Notes: a model not told the origin generated them from the letters alone. A stretch of DNA of 32,016 nucleotides from Bacteriovorax stolpii (GCA_945885655.1 CAMCZE010000004.1:1-32016); one strand, 5' to 3'. Positions 1 through 7,371 are shown, counted from the stretch's first letter. A program made the numbers and translations.

Positions 1-237
1 GAGATCTTCCCGCTCGGCCTGATCAAGAAGTTTTTCCACTTGTCCAGGCTCAGACTGATCATGCAAAGAAAAAACTCTTTTACCCTGAAGGGAAATTCCT
101 AAATGGTTTAAGAGTTCTTTAAATACCCGAGTGTCTTCGGCCGCAAAGACCTCTCCCTTCTCCAAGGCCTCTCTTACACGAGTCGTAAGATCGCCAAGAT
201 TTCCAATAGGTGTATTTAAGAGAATGATTTTTCCCAC
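1..237 (-). CDS. rsmI: RsmI, 16S rRNA 2'-O-ribose methyltransferase (N-terminal part)
   Basis: Only the first 79 codons are present; the gene runs off the left edge of the window. The reading frame opens with GTG at 237, preceded at about 7 nt by an AAGGGG ribosome binding site. The N-terminus shows the tetrapyrrole-methylase-fold signature of RsmI: TPIGNLGDLTTR close to the start and AAEDTR about 30 residues in. RsmI methylates the ribose of C1402 in the 16S rRNA decoding centre using S-adenosylmethionine; that role comes from the family, not from this fragment. It is divergent from the STAS gene at 307, with about 70 nt between the two starts. The identification rests on two motifs and their spacing, which are characteristic. 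Confidence 0.88.
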   Translation of the reverse strand, partial: MGKIILLNTPIGNLGDLTTRVREALEKGEVFAAEDTRVFKELLNHLGISLQGKRVFSLHDQSEPGQVEKLLDQAEREDL

Positions 238-306
238 TCTAAACCCCTTTCTTATACCGTGATAGAGTTATCTACAGTACCGGGCATACACCAAGGAGTA
301 AACCCA

Positions 307-702
307 ATGAGTATGAAGGCCAATGTTCTGCGCGACGCCAACGGAAATATCCTCATTCATATGCAGGGTGATCTTAATTACGACCATTCCGGACCGCTTC
401 GTGGTCAATTACAGACCATTGCTAAAGACAATCCGAACTCCAAAATCACAATTGATATTGGTGCGATTGATTTTGTAGGTTCTTCTGGAATTTGCCATTT
501 TGTTGAGACAGTCAAATTTCTCAAAGAAGGCCGTGAAGCATCGGTTCATCTCTCAAACGTGAAGCCAGAATTTATCAAGATTTTTAAGCTTTATTCACTT
601 AATGAAGCCGATTATGTAGCGGAACTCTTCAATTTCGATAACGATGAAACTGAAAATCTCAGTTCTCGTTTTGCGAATCGTACAAATACTTTCGAAAACT
701 AA
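307..702 (+). CDS. STAS-domain protein (anti-sigma-factor-antagonist-like)
   Basis: A 131-aa single STAS domain. I place the start at ATG 307 because an AAGGAG box lies 7-8 nt upstream; an in-frame GTG at 259 would add 16 residues but has no such box. STAS proteins act in partner-switching, where an anti-sigma kinase phosphorylates a Ser/Thr in the central loop. Here that loop reads DFVGSSGICHF, with Ser59 and Ser60 as candidates. The residue usually Asp in a DSSG motif is Gly, so phospho-control is plausible but not assured. The last 20 or so residues are polar and likely disordered. No kinase or phosphatase partner is encoded nearby. The stop codon overlaps the convergent gene at 699 by 4 nt. 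Confidence 0.85.
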   Translation: MSMKANVLRDANGNILIHMQGDLNYDHSGPLRGQLQTIAKDNPNSKITIDIGAIDFVGSSGICHFVETVKFLKEGREASVHLSNVKPEFIKIFKLYSLNEADYVAELFNFDNDETENLSSRFANRTNTFEN

Positions 703-1193
703 AAATTAAAATTAATGATGTTTACAGTAAGAGGGGGCAATGAGCTTCCTCTTACTTTTTGAGAGTCACCAGTAAAGGCCTGCCCATGAAGGCCTTCTTG
801 CAAAATACTGAAGCGGTTAAAACTTCCTTGAGGATCTCTCCCCTCCTCACCGCCACCTTCTTGAGCATCATAGTCTTCACCATAAACATCAGTGGCTTGA
901 TCATAATTACTATCATCGTATGTGCCTTGTTTATTCCTACCGGCCGAAAAAATAACATAGGCCCCAAAAAGAATCCCTGCATACAAACCAATAGAGGCCC
1001 CTTGTGCCACTGCACGAGTAGACGTTCCGAATGCTAACGACGCTGTTCCTAAAAGAGCACCACCAGCAGTCCCATAACCAATAATTGTCAGGACGGCCCG
1101 GGCCTTGGCCGGCATGGCCGCTTGAGCAGGTAGAGGTCTAGTGAGTGTCGCCATCACAATCATGGCCATAAAAAATGTAGCGATTTTTTTCAT
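699..1193 (-). CDS. small exported or membrane protein with glycine-rich hydrophobic segments
   Basis: A 164-aa protein of unknown function. Residues 1-25 form a signal peptide (Lys-Lys start, long hydrophobic core, cleavage near AQA-A). Two glycine/alanine-rich hydrophobic stretches follow, at about residues 33-55 and 62-84, spaced as in glycine-zipper membrane segments. The remainder is a polar tail rich in Asp, Glu, Gly and Tyr, roughly residues 85-145, with no recognised motif. The ATG overlaps the stop of the upstream YraN-like gene as ATGA, so the two are probably translationally coupled in an rnhB-led operon. The 3' end overlaps the convergent STAS gene by 4 nt. Membrane insertion is inferred from hydrophobicity only. 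Confidence 0.7.
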   Translation of the reverse strand: MKKIATFFMAMIVMATLTRPLPAQAAMPAKARAVLTIIGYGTAGGALLGTASLAFGTSTRAVAQGASIGLYAGILFGAYVIFSAGRNKQGTYDDSNYDQATDVYGEDYDAQEGGGEEGRDPQGSFNRFSILQEGLHGQAFTGDSQKVRGSSLPPLTVNIINFNF

Positions 1194-1540
1194 ACTCTTA
1201 GAGTAATGAACATTAATAATATTTGCAAAACAAACAATTGACCGACTATTTCAATAAACCTTGATGGTGCTCCAAAAAGTCCAGATAAAAAATATTGTGA
1301 GTTTCGTAATCGATTCATTTGATTCCGTAACATACTCTCTGATCCAACGAGGGAACTTTTGACTTCTCCAACTTCGATGACCCATCCCCCATACTGTTTT
1401 ATCATCCTGGCCACATCCACTTGCCCTAATCCCCTAGCTCTTAAAAGCTGAGGAGAAACAAGAAGAGGCAATCCTTTAGCATGAAAATTCTCTGACGCTT
1501 TTTTTTCTATCTCAATGGCGTGTAACGAATTCCCGCACAC
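1190..1540 (-). CDS. YraN-like small PD-(D/E)XK nuclease-fold protein (divergent)
   Basis: About 116 aa from a GTG at 1540. The open frame reaches back to 1654, but that part lies wholly inside rnhB in another frame, and the conserved region begins only near the rnhB stop. No clear ribosome binding site fixes the start, and an initiation coupled to rnhB termination is possible. YraN (UPF0102) proteins have the pattern A-x-x-x-L near the N-terminus, then GE(I/V)D and an EVK motif. Here the equivalents are RGLGQVDVA and WVIEVGEVKSS, giving the Asp and Glu-x-Lys of a PD-(D/E)XK fold. Position directly after rnhB is the classic yraN location. The C-terminus departs from the family, ending in a hydrophobic stretch of about 20 residues. 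The call rests on weak motifs plus synteny. Confidence 0.55.
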   Translation of the reverse strand: MCGNSLHAIEIEKKASENFHAKGLPLLVSPQLLRARGLGQVDVARMIKQYGGWVIEVGEVKSSLVGSESMLRNQMNRLRNSQYFLSGLFGAPSRFIEIVGQLFVLQILLMFITLRV

Positions 1541-2213
1541 CTTTAAAGGTTTTACGATGGATGGGACTTGGCCCATGGAGCTTGATGGCCTCACGGTGGG
1601 CCGATGTGGGATATCCGAAGTGAGTGTTAAATCCGTATTGAGGATAAATTTCATGCATGTCTCTCATAAAAGCATCACGCTTTTCTTTAGCGATGATGGA
1701 GGCGAGCCCAATTAATAGAGATTTTGAATCCCCTTTAATAATAGGAATCTCATTCCAAGAAGAGAGCTTATTACCGTGACGAAGTTTCATAGGCCCATCA
1801 ATTAGGATTGTCGTTGAGCCTTTTTTCGACTTTGAAAGAAACTGTGCTGCCTCTTTCATCCCTCGCAGACTGGCCCCTAAAATGTTCTCTTCATCAATAA
1901 TATTGTGGTCCATATCCCAGGTGGTAAAAGTTAATTTAATGCCTTTAAACTCAATTTCACCACTTGCTCGATAGGAGAGAAAAAAAACGCCCAGCTTCTG
2001 CAAAACTTTAAGCCTATCCGCAGAACTGAGTTTTTTAGAGTCTTTAATACCTTTTGATTTAAGAAACTTAAGAAATACTTTTAGATTTTCGGCCGACTCA
2101 AATAAAACACGTACCGCTCCAATGACAACAGGTCCACCCAAGGGACCTCTTCCCACTTCATCAACAGCGATAATTTCTTGAGGAAAATTCTGAACAAGCT
2201 TAAGTTCAATCAT
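1512..2213 (-). CDS. rnhB: Ribonuclease HII
   Basis: A 233-aa RNase HII, which nicks RNA-DNA hybrids and starts removal of ribonucleotides misincorporated into DNA. The family motifs are present in order: AVDEVGRGPLGGPVV near residues 16-30, with the catalytic Asp18-Glu19 pair; GIKDSKKLS; ILIDGP with the third acidic residue; GDSKSLLIGLASIIAKEKRD with the fourth; and the C-terminal FGYPTSAHREAIKLHGPSP motif with the family's conserved His. It is slightly longer than typical enzymes (190-220 aa), the extra residues lying before the third motif. It is separated from rplS by an intrinsic terminator and about 130 nt, so it likely has its own promoter and leads the three-gene run ending at 699. 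Confidence 0.97.
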   Translation of the reverse strand: MIELKLVQNFPQEIIAVDEVGRGPLGGPVVIGAVRVLFESAENLKVFLKFLKSKGIKDSKKLSSADRLKVLQKLGVFFLSYRASGEIEFKGIKLTFTTWDMDHNIIDEENILGASLRGMKEAAQFLSKSKKGSTTILIDGPMKLRHGNKLSSWNEIPIIKGDSKSLLIGLASIIAKEKRDAFMRDMHEIYPQYGFNTHFGYPTSAHREAIKLHGPSPIHRKTFKGVREFVTRH

Positions 2214-2241
2214 GAGAAGGTGTAACCCAGGTTAAATCCTA

Positions 2242-2271
2242 ATAAATAAAAGTCGGTTAACTTTTATTTAT
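2242..2271. repeat. 11-bp perfect AT-rich inverted repeat upstream of rnhB
   Basis: Arms ATAAATAAAAG (2242-2252) and CTTTTATTTAT (2261-2271) are exact reverse complements separated by 8 nt. It lies about 30-60 nt upstream of the rnhB start. There is no T-tract, so it does not look like a terminator; an operator or a leader-RNA hairpin is possible. Function is unknown. Confidence 0.45.
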
Positions 2272-2344
2272 CTCTTTCATATTTTTACCTCATGCAGAAA
2301 GAGAATAAAAGAAATTTTCTAAAATCAGGATAGTGTGCACAAAC

Positions 2345-2366
2345 AAAAAAGGCCCCTTTCGGGGCC
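2345..2366 (-). terminator. intrinsic terminator after rplS
   Basis: Read on the minus strand: stem GGCCCC, GAAA tetraloop, GGGGCC, then six T. It lies about 22 nt beyond the rplS stop and closes the rpsP-to-rplS transcript. Confidence 0.9.
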
Positions 2367-2387
2367 CTCTTTTGGAAAAACTTTTGA

Positions 2388-2747
2388 TTAACGAGAGTAA
2401 TCGATAGCTACACGAGCTGCTTTACCAGTACGTTCACGTAGATAGTTGTGTTTAGCGCGACGAGATTTCCCTTTAGAGATAATCGTAACACCTTCAACTG
2501 CTGGTGAATGGAATGGAAATACACGTTCAACACCAACACCATCAGACATTTTACGAACACGGAAGTGACCGTTAACTTGTCCAGGGTGCTTCATAGCAAT
2601 ACATGTACCTTGGAATACCTGAATACGAGTTTTTTCACCCTCTTTGATTCGAACGGCAACTTCAATTGTGTCACCAGTTCTGAAAGCAGGGAGTTTCGCA
2701 ACGTTTGGGTTCGCATGCTGTTTTTCAACAAGATCAACTAAATTCAT
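2388..2747 (-). CDS. rplS: 50S ribosomal protein L19 (bL19)
   Basis: A 119-aa bL19, of normal length. Hallmarks are the FRTGDTIEV segment, the EGEKTRIQVFQGTCIA strand pair, the GVGVERVFPFHSP motif, and the basic C-terminal block SRRAKHNYLRERTGKAAR. bL19 sits at the interface of the two ribosomal subunits. A GAGGA box lies 6 nt before ATG 2747. It is the last gene of the rpsP operon and is followed directly by the intrinsic terminator at 2345-2366. Confidence 0.98.
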   Translation of the reverse strand: MNLVDLVEKQHANPNVAKLPAFRTGDTIEVAVRIKEGEKTRIQVFQGTCIAMKHPGQVNGHFRVRKMSDGVGVERVFPFHSPAVEGVTIISKGKSRRAKHNYLRERTGKAARVAIDYSR

Positions 2748-2816
2748 AACGTCCTCACATAGACTTGTCTTCCATTCGGCGAACTTGTGCCCAGAGGGAA
2801 GGAAAAAATTAAAGGA

Positions 2817-3392
2817 TCAGAGGCTTCTGGCGAGCCGGTCACAATAAATTGCGACAGCTGATCGAACAGACAGATGATTATATCCGTCATCTGCTATGCC
2901 AAATATTGGCTCTAGCCGAAAATCGGCCTGTTCAACAACCGAGGCAGTTAATCCCCATCCTGTACCAAATAACAAGAACATAGGTTTTCCGTCAAGACGA
3001 ATCTGCTCTAGGAGCGCTTTTTCTTTTCCATCATATTTTTCAAAATTCGCACCGGTCACCACAACAAAAGGACGCTGCCCTTCAATCTTAGTGATTTCTT
3101 CAATGGCCAGCTCTATTGAATCAATGACTTCCGCCTCTGCTAAGGCATTTTTTCGGTCTGGATTATAGATCAGTCCAGAGTCCGCTTCCCAAAAACCTAA
3201 GATTTTTTTAACCATGGCCTGTTGGGTCTTAATAGGGGTAATGAGAAAATAATGCTTAAACCCAAAAGTTCGAGCAGTACGAGAAATATCGTGAATATCA
3301 AGATTAGTCACCGAGGTGGTGATCTCTTTACCATCCTTAGACCTGATAGGCCCGTGGACAAGTCCAATGTAACTAGCTGTAGGTAATTTCAT
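2817..3392 (-). CDS. SPOUT-like SAM-dependent RNA methyltransferase (Methyltrn_RNA_4 family)
   Basis: About 191 aa. The frame opens at 3434, but I place the start at ATG 3392 because family members begin with a short Met-Lys-x-x-x-(Y/N)IALVH stretch, matched here by YIGLVHGP. Next come the diagnostic TSVTNLDIHDISRTARTFG segment and a C-terminal half with VVVTGANFEKYDG, MFLLFGTGWGL, and the end motif GYNHLSVRSAVAIYCDRL. This resembles the knotted SAM-binding core of SPOUT enzymes. The family commonly lies between trmD and rplS, exactly as here; its RNA substrate was not established to my knowledge. No good ribosome binding site precedes 3392. A short ACACC/GGTGT palindrome at 3411-3424 lies just upstream. 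Confidence 0.82.
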   Translation of the reverse strand: MKLPTASYIGLVHGPIRSKDGKEITTSVTNLDIHDISRTARTFGFKHYFLITPIKTQQAMVKKILGFWEADSGLIYNPDRKNALAEAEVIDSIELAIEEITKIEGQRPFVVVTGANFEKYDGKEKALLEQIRLDGKPMFLLFGTGWGLTASVVEQADFRLEPIFGIADDGYNHLSVRSAVAIYCDRLARSL

Positions 3393-3439
3393 GGCCCATG
3401 AATATAAGAAACACCGAAAGGTGTCACGTACCATTTGGC

Positions 3440-4171
3440 CTATTTGATAAGATCAGGGCGATGTTTTTTTGTCATGCGAAGTTTTTCTTGGCCCTGCCAC
3501 TCTACGATCTTTTTGTGATGCCCTTGGACCAAAACATCTGGCACCAACATTCCTTCAAATTCACGAGGTTTGGTATATTGAGGATATTCAATGAATCCAT
3601 CTTCAAATGAGTCGGCCTCACTGGATAATTTATTACCTAAAATGCCCGGAACAAATCTCACAGCACTATCAAGCATCAACATAACTGCTAACTCTCCGCC
3701 TGTAAGAACCACATCTCCAATAGAATAATACTCTTGAACATACTTTTCTAAAAATCGCTCATCCACTCCCTCATAACGGCCACAGATAAACACCAGATCT
3801 TTTGCTTCTGGGCCCATGTGAGTGGTAGCAAATTCGCGAGCGACCTTGTTATCCCACACTCTGCCTCGAGGTGAAGTGTAAACCACACATAGCTCCTCTA
3901 CCGATGCATATCCCCCGGCCTCAACCACGCCCTTTATAAGTGCATCTCGCAGAATATCTGCCTTCATCACCATACCAGGTCCACCGCCATAGGGTGAATC
4001 ATCCACACTTTTATATTTTGTCGTGGAGTAATCACGAACGTTTACACACTTCACTTCAAATTTAAAATCCCTTTCATGACGTTCACCACGAAAGGCCTGG
4101 CCTGCAATGCCACATTCTAAAAGAGGTTTAAAAAATTCTGGAAAAAGAGTGAGAATCCAAATACGTCTCAT
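3440..4171 (-). CDS. trmD: TrmD, tRNA (guanine-37-N1)-methyltransferase
   Basis: TrmD methylates N1 of G37 next to the anticodon and so prevents +1 frameshifting. The 243-aa product has the expected length. The trefoil-knot and active-site motifs are clear: DDSPYGGGPGMVM, FICGRYEGVDERF, and YSIGDVVLTGGELAVM. The C-terminal domain ends with VLVQGHHKKIVEWQGQEKLR. A GTG one codon earlier (4174) is possible, but ATG 4171 gives the canonical MRRIWILTLFP start and a TGATG overlap with the rimM stop, indicating translational coupling. Immediate neighbours rimM and the RNA methyltransferase fit the conserved ribosome-maturation operon. Confidence 0.97.
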   Translation of the reverse strand: MRRIWILTLFPEFFKPLLECGIAGQAFRGERHERDFKFEVKCVNVRDYSTTKYKSVDDSPYGGGPGMVMKADILRDALIKGVVEAGGYASVEELCVVYTSPRGRVWDNKVAREFATTHMGPEAKDLVFICGRYEGVDERFLEKYVQEYYSIGDVVLTGGELAVMLMLDSAVRFVPGILGNKLSSEADSFEDGFIEYPQYTKPREFEGMLVPDVLVQGHHKKIVEWQGQEKLRMTKKHRPDLIK

Positions 4172-4713
4172 CACTCCGTAAACTCCGGCATAATCATGGT
4201 GATTTTTTTATTTTCAACGTCCACATTTGGAAAAAAAGCATCTACATAAGGAAGAGTTATGAGCTCTCCATTAACGAGTCTTACTTCAAAAAGATACTGC
4301 ATACCATTATCAGAAAAACTTTCAAGTTTACCTAACTCTTCCCCAGAAGGTGCCACCACCATCATATCGATGAGGTCTACCAGATAAACCTCTCCATCAT
4401 CAACGTCAGGAAAAGATTCTCGATCAAGGAAGATTTCAAATGGCAATAAGGTTTCAAGATGGGTGCGATCACGAATGCCATCTAGCTGGCAAATGACCTT
4501 GTTCCCAAAACGAAGTTTGACTATGTGCCACTGCTGACCTTGTTCTGGAATTTTTGATTTCGGAGCAGCTGGAAATAGCCAAACATCCATATCATCATCA
4601 AGAACACTTTCATCTTGGTTGGGATTTAATAAACGAAATTCAACTTCACCCTTAATACCATGAGGGTGGGCGGCGAAGGCCATCTTAATTAACTGATCTT
4701 TGGATTTTGTCAT
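4171..4713 (-). CDS. rimM: RimM, 16S rRNA processing / 30S maturation factor
   Basis: RimM binds uS19 in the 30S head and assists late 30S maturation. The product is 180 aa. It has the N-terminal RimM motif AAHPHGIKGEVEFRL and a C-terminal PRC-barrel beginning near DDGEVYLVDLIDMMV and including the LITLPYVDAFFPNVD strand set. The frame extends to a TTG at 4731, but ATG 4713 fits the family N-terminus better. No good ribosome binding site is visible. The only purine run, GGGG, lies 12 nt upstream inside the hairpin at 4723-4760, so translation may depend on that structure or on coupling. The stop overlaps trmD by one base. Confidence 0.93.
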   Translation of the reverse strand: MTKSKDQLIKMAFAAHPHGIKGEVEFRLLNPNQDESVLDDDMDVWLFPAAPKSKIPEQGQQWHIVKLRFGNKVICQLDGIRDRTHLETLLPFEIFLDRESFPDVDDGEVYLVDLIDMMVVAPSGEELGKLESFSDNGMQYLFEVRLVNGELITLPYVDAFFPNVDVENKKITMIMPEFTE

Positions 4714-4714
4714 G

Positions 4715-4760
4715 AAATAAAAATACCCCAATTAAACATTAAACTGCTTAATTGGGGTAT
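4715..4760 (-). terminator. 13-bp hairpin plus T-rich tract before rimM (attenuator-like)
   Basis: Arms ATACCCCAATTAA (4723-4735) and TTAATTGGGGTAT (4748-4760) are perfect reverse complements with a 12-nt loop. On the minus strand the second arm is followed directly by TTTTATTT and then the rimM ATG. It could be a partial terminator, an attenuator, or a translation-control hairpin. Its only GC-rich part is the four C/G pairs, and it sits inside the operon, so full termination is unlikely. Confidence 0.6.
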
Positions 4761-4781
4761 ATAAAATTTTTGAAGTGAATA

Positions 4782-5021
4782 CTACTCAATAATTTCGAGG
4801 ACTGATCTCTTCCTCAGCTTGGTCGAAGCTGCATTTAGAATTGTTCTTAATGCCCTAGCTGTTCTTCCTTGCTTTCCGATCACTTTACCAAGGTCAGACT
4901 TATCTACCTTAAGCTCAATAACCGTAGTCTGCTCACCGTTGATCTCATTGACTTCCACATTATCGGGCATGTCTACGAGGGCCTTGGCAACAATCTCAAT
5001 CAGAGTTTTCAATTCGCTCAT
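4782..5021 (-). CDS. khpA: KhpA, small KH-domain RNA-binding protein
   Basis: A 79-aa protein consisting of one KH domain. The GxxG loop is in [15 protein letters not shown], the hallmark nucleic-acid-binding turn. The family (YlqC/KhpA) binds many RNAs and can pair with KhpB. Position between rpsP and rimM is the conserved one. A weak AGG box lies just upstream of ATG 5021. The 48 nt separating it from rpsP show no strong structure. The stop at 4782 is followed by the rimM-leader hairpin. Confidence 0.93.
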   Translation of the reverse strand: MSELKTLIEIVAKALVDMPDNVEVNEINGEQTTVIELKVDKSDLGKVIGKQGRTARALRTILNAASTKLRKRSVLEIIE

Positions 5022-5069
5022 AATACCTACTTGTGTTAGAGCAGATCCGAGAATAAACCTCGAATAAAA

Positions 5070-5312
5070 TTATAACTTGATATTATTATTTTTAAGCAAA
5101 GTTCTTACAGTATCTGAAAGTTGAGCACCTTTAGAGAGCCACGTTTTGATTCCTTCTACGTTCACCATTTTTAGCATATCTGGAGACTTAGGATCATACT
5201 GTCCTAATTTCTCTAAAAATTGGCCATCACGAGGACTACGTGAATTTGTGGCCACGATTGTATAAACAGGACGGTTTTTGCGGCCGCCACGGGCCATTCT
5301 GATTTTTACCAT
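5070..5312 (-). CDS. rpsP: 30S ribosomal protein S16 (bS16)
   Basis: An 80-aa bS16 of standard size. The N-terminus MVKIRMARGGRKNRPVY and the SRSPRDGQFLEKLGQYDP segment are diagnostic. bS16 is needed for stable assembly of the 30S body. An AGGAGA box lies 7-8 nt before ATG 5312. A sigma-70-like promoter 40-70 nt upstream (5353-5381) probably starts the rpsP-khpA-rimM-trmD-methyltransferase-rplS operon, separating it from ffh. Confidence 0.98.
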   Translation of the reverse strand: MVKIRMARGGRKNRPVYTIVATNSRSPRDGQFLEKLGQYDPKSPDMLKMVNVEGIKTWLSKGAQLSDTVRTLLKNNNIKL

Positions 5313-5352
5313 TTGAGCATCTCCTATAAAGATCGCGAAAAAATTTAGTGTT

Positions 5353-5381
5353 TTTATATTTCATCAAAAAGCTAAAGTCAA
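5353..5381 (-). promoter_or_regulatory. sigma-70-like promoter of the rpsP operon
   Basis: On the minus strand: -35 TTGACT (5376-5381), a 17-nt spacer, -10 TATAAA (5353-5358). Each hexamer matches consensus at five of six positions. The predicted start near 5346 gives a leader of about 34 nt to rpsP. Confidence 0.75.
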
Positions 5382-5402
5382 ACTCCGCAGGCCATTAACC
5401 CC

Positions 5403-6842
5403 TTAAAAATACTTCTTTCCGAAAGGGCTTTTTTTATTATCCTTTTCAGGTTTCTGTGCAAATGGCTGTTGTTTCTGAGGAGCTTGGCGGAATCCTTTGA
5501 CGGGACCCATGCCTGGAAGATTTGGAAGTCCTCCTCCTTTCATCATCCCCATCATACCAACCATCATCTGACGCATCTGTCCAAATCGTTCAATAAATTG
5601 ATTCACTTCCTGAACCGTACGACCGGCCCCAGAGGCAATTCTCTTACGACGAGGACTATCGATAAGATCCACGTCTTCGCGCTCTTTTTTTGTCATCGAG
5701 TTAATGATGACCTTCATTTTTTTCATTTCATTTTCGGCCGGACCTAAATCGCCCATCTGGCGAAGGGCCCCACCCATCCCTGGTATCATTTTAAGAATAG
5801 AACCAAAAGAACCAAGACGGTTAATGGTCTCCATCTGTTTAACAAAATCGTTGATGGTGAATTTGCCTTTTTCAAGATTGGCCATCATACCCATGGCATC
5901 GTCTTGGTTAATGGCCTCTTCAGCTTTTTCAACCAAAGAGAGAACATCTCCCATATCAAGAATACGTTTGGCCAAACGATCTGGATGAAAGGACTCTAGG
6001 TCCTTCATCTTCTCACCCACCGAAATAAATTTTATGGGCACACCTGTTACATAACGAATCGAAAGGGCCGCACCACCTCGAGCATCTGAATCCATTTTTG
6101 AAAGCACAACACCAGTAAGGCCCACTTTTTCATGGAAAACCTTGGCAACGTTGACGGCCTCTTGGCCTGTCATCGCATCGGCCACAATAAGAACTTCAGG
6201 ATTATCCAGAGATTTACGAACATCAACGAGTTGATTCATAAGTTCATCGTCAACTTGCAAACGTCCTGCAGTATCAATAATGGCGATTTCTTTATGCATC
6301 TTACGAGCATAAGCTAAACCATTTTTGACAATCTCCACAGGAGATTGAGTTAAATCAGAATCAAAATAATCGACCCCTAAATTTTTAGCATGAGTGATCA
6401 ACTGATCTTTAGCGGCAGGACGAAAATTATCCGCAGGAATAAGAAGCACTTCTTTTTTATTTTTATTACGAAGAAAAAGGGCCAGTTTACCGGCAAAAGT
6501 TGTTTTACCAGCACCATTAAGACCCACAATCAAAATGGGTATCACTGGTGGGCGATTAAGATTAAGAGTCTCCTGCTCACCACCCATAAGTCGGGCCAAT
6601 TCATCATGCATAATCTTAACAAACTGCTGTCCGGGCTCAACACCTTTAAGCACTTTTTCACCGAGAGCTTCGGTCTTAACTTTTTCAACAAATTCTTTTA
6701 CGACTTTAAAATTTACGTCAGCTTCTAAAAGTGCGGTCTTCACTCCTTTAAGTGTTTCCTCAATATTGGCCTCGGAGATTTTGTGACTGCCTTTGAGTGC
6801 GCGAAACGCGTCTGAAAACTTCTCACTTAAATTATCGAACAT
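5403..6842 (-). CDS. ffh: Ffh, signal recognition particle GTPase (SRP54)
   Basis: Ffh binds signal sequences and 4.5S RNA and delivers nascent membrane proteins to FtsY/SecYEG. The product is 479 aa. Residues 1-90 form the N domain. The G domain has GLNGAGKTT (about 107-115), DTAGRL (190-195) and SKMD (248-251, usually TKxD). The M domain (about 325-435) has the RNA-binding helix SPRRKRIASGAGRTVQEV followed by Met-rich helices. The tail is basic and Pro/Gln-rich. I start at ATG 6842, 6 nt after AAGGGAG; an ATG two codons upstream sits against that box. The start lies inside the 3' end of the HAD gene, so the two are likely coupled. Confidence 0.96.
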   Translation of the reverse strand: MFDNLSEKFSDAFRALKGSHKISEANIEETLKGVKTALLEADVNFKVVKEFVEKVKTEALGEKVLKGVEPGQQFVKIMHDELARLMGGEQETLNLNRPPVIPILIVGLNGAGKTTFAGKLALFLRNKNKKEVLLIPADNFRPAAKDQLITHAKNLGVDYFDSDLTQSPVEIVKNGLAYARKMHKEIAIIDTAGRLQVDDELMNQLVDVRKSLDNPEVLIVADAMTGQEAVNVAKVFHEKVGLTGVVLSKMDSDARGGAALSIRYVTGVPIKFISVGEKMKDLESFHPDRLAKRILDMGDVLSLVEKAEEAINQDDAMGMMANLEKGKFTINDFVKQMETINRLGSFGSILKMIPGMGGALRQMGDLGPAENEMKKMKVIINSMTKKEREDVDLIDSPRRKRIASGAGRTVQEVNQFIERFGQMRQMMVGMMGMMKGGGLPNLPGMGPVKGFRQAPQKQQPFAQKPEKDNKKSPFGKKYF

Positions 6843-7305
6843 GGTCATCTCCCTTAAGATTTTCGAGCAGAAGCTTACTACACTCTAAAGGATGCGACAC
6901 TATGAAATCGGCCCCAAATTCCTTTAAGGTTTGTGAAGATGCATCCCGCTGCCAAATGGCCCCTATGGCCATAACTCCAAAATTTTTTGCTCCTACCATA
7001 TCGGCCGAGCTATCCCCAATGACACAAATAGAATGTTTGGGAGTGCTGCCTAAGAGTGAAAACAGGCCAGCGACGTGAGGCTTACCAGGAGCATCATCTG
7101 GTGTACAAAGTTGATCAAAAAGATGAAGAATGCCCATCTCTTCAAAGAAGCGCAGTGTTGAGGCACGCCCTCTCGCCGTCCACACATAAAGCATGTAGTC
7201 CTGTGTAAGCTCTAATAAAAGCTCTTTGATTCCAGGAAAAAGTTTATATTTGGCCCCAGACGTATCAAGAATCGTTCCGTCACAATCAAAAACAACATGC
7301 TTCAT
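6832..7305 (-). CDS. HAD-superfamily phosphatase, phosphoglycolate-phosphatase-like
   Basis: A 157-aa haloacid-dehalogenase-fold hydrolase. Motif I is DCDGTILD at residues 7-14 (nucleophile Asp7, acid/base Asp9). Motif II is the Thr of VWTARG. A Lys in PGKPH serves as motif III, and motif IV is VIGDSSADMVGAKN. The cap region is short, so it is smaller than typical Gph enzymes (about 220 aa); the substrate cannot be told. The 3' end contains the ffh ribosome binding site and overlaps ffh by 11 nt. There is no ribosome binding site before ATG 7305, and a -10-like TAGAAT lies 7 nt upstream, so the mRNA may be leaderless. Confidence 0.85.
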   Translation of the reverse strand: MKHVVFDCDGTILDTSGAKYKLFPGIKELLLELTQDYMLYVWTARGRASTLRFFEEMGILHLFDQLCTPDDAPGKPHVAGLFSLLGSTPKHSICVIGDSSADMVGAKNFGVMAIGAIWQRDASSQTLKEFGADFIVSHPLECSKLLLENLKGDDHVR

Positions 7306-7312
7306 GGTAAAG

Positions 7313-7342
7313 ATTCTAAATAAAGTTAAGCGATAATTACAA
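7313..7342 (-). promoter_or_regulatory. candidate promoter of the HAD-ffh genes
   Basis: Minus strand: -35 TTGTAA (7337-7342), 18-nt spacer, -10 TAGAAT (7313-7318), then 7 nt to the ATG. The -35 box is the same six bases as the weaker -35 proposed for dus on the other strand. Confidence 0.5.
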
Positions 7343-7365
7343 CTAATTACATCTTCGATTAAACA
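7337..7365 (+). promoter_or_regulatory. weak candidate promoter of dus
   Basis: TTACAA (7337-7342), 17-nt spacer, TAAACA (7360-7365), then 6 nt to ATG 7372. Both hexamers match consensus at only about three positions. It is mentioned because dus has no ribosome binding site and the geometry repeats at other starts. Confidence 0.3.
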
Positions 7366-7371
7366 TAGCCC

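Noticed and set aside
759-1037. Open frame of 92 aa on the plus strand
   Set aside because: It lies antisense to a gene with a signal peptide and coupled start; it has no ribosome binding site and no recognisable motif.
3411-3424. Short palindrome ACACC-4 nt-GGTGT near the trmD stop as a terminator
   Set aside because: The stem is only five base pairs and lacks a proper T-tract on the transcribed strand; the next gene in the conserved operon follows at once.
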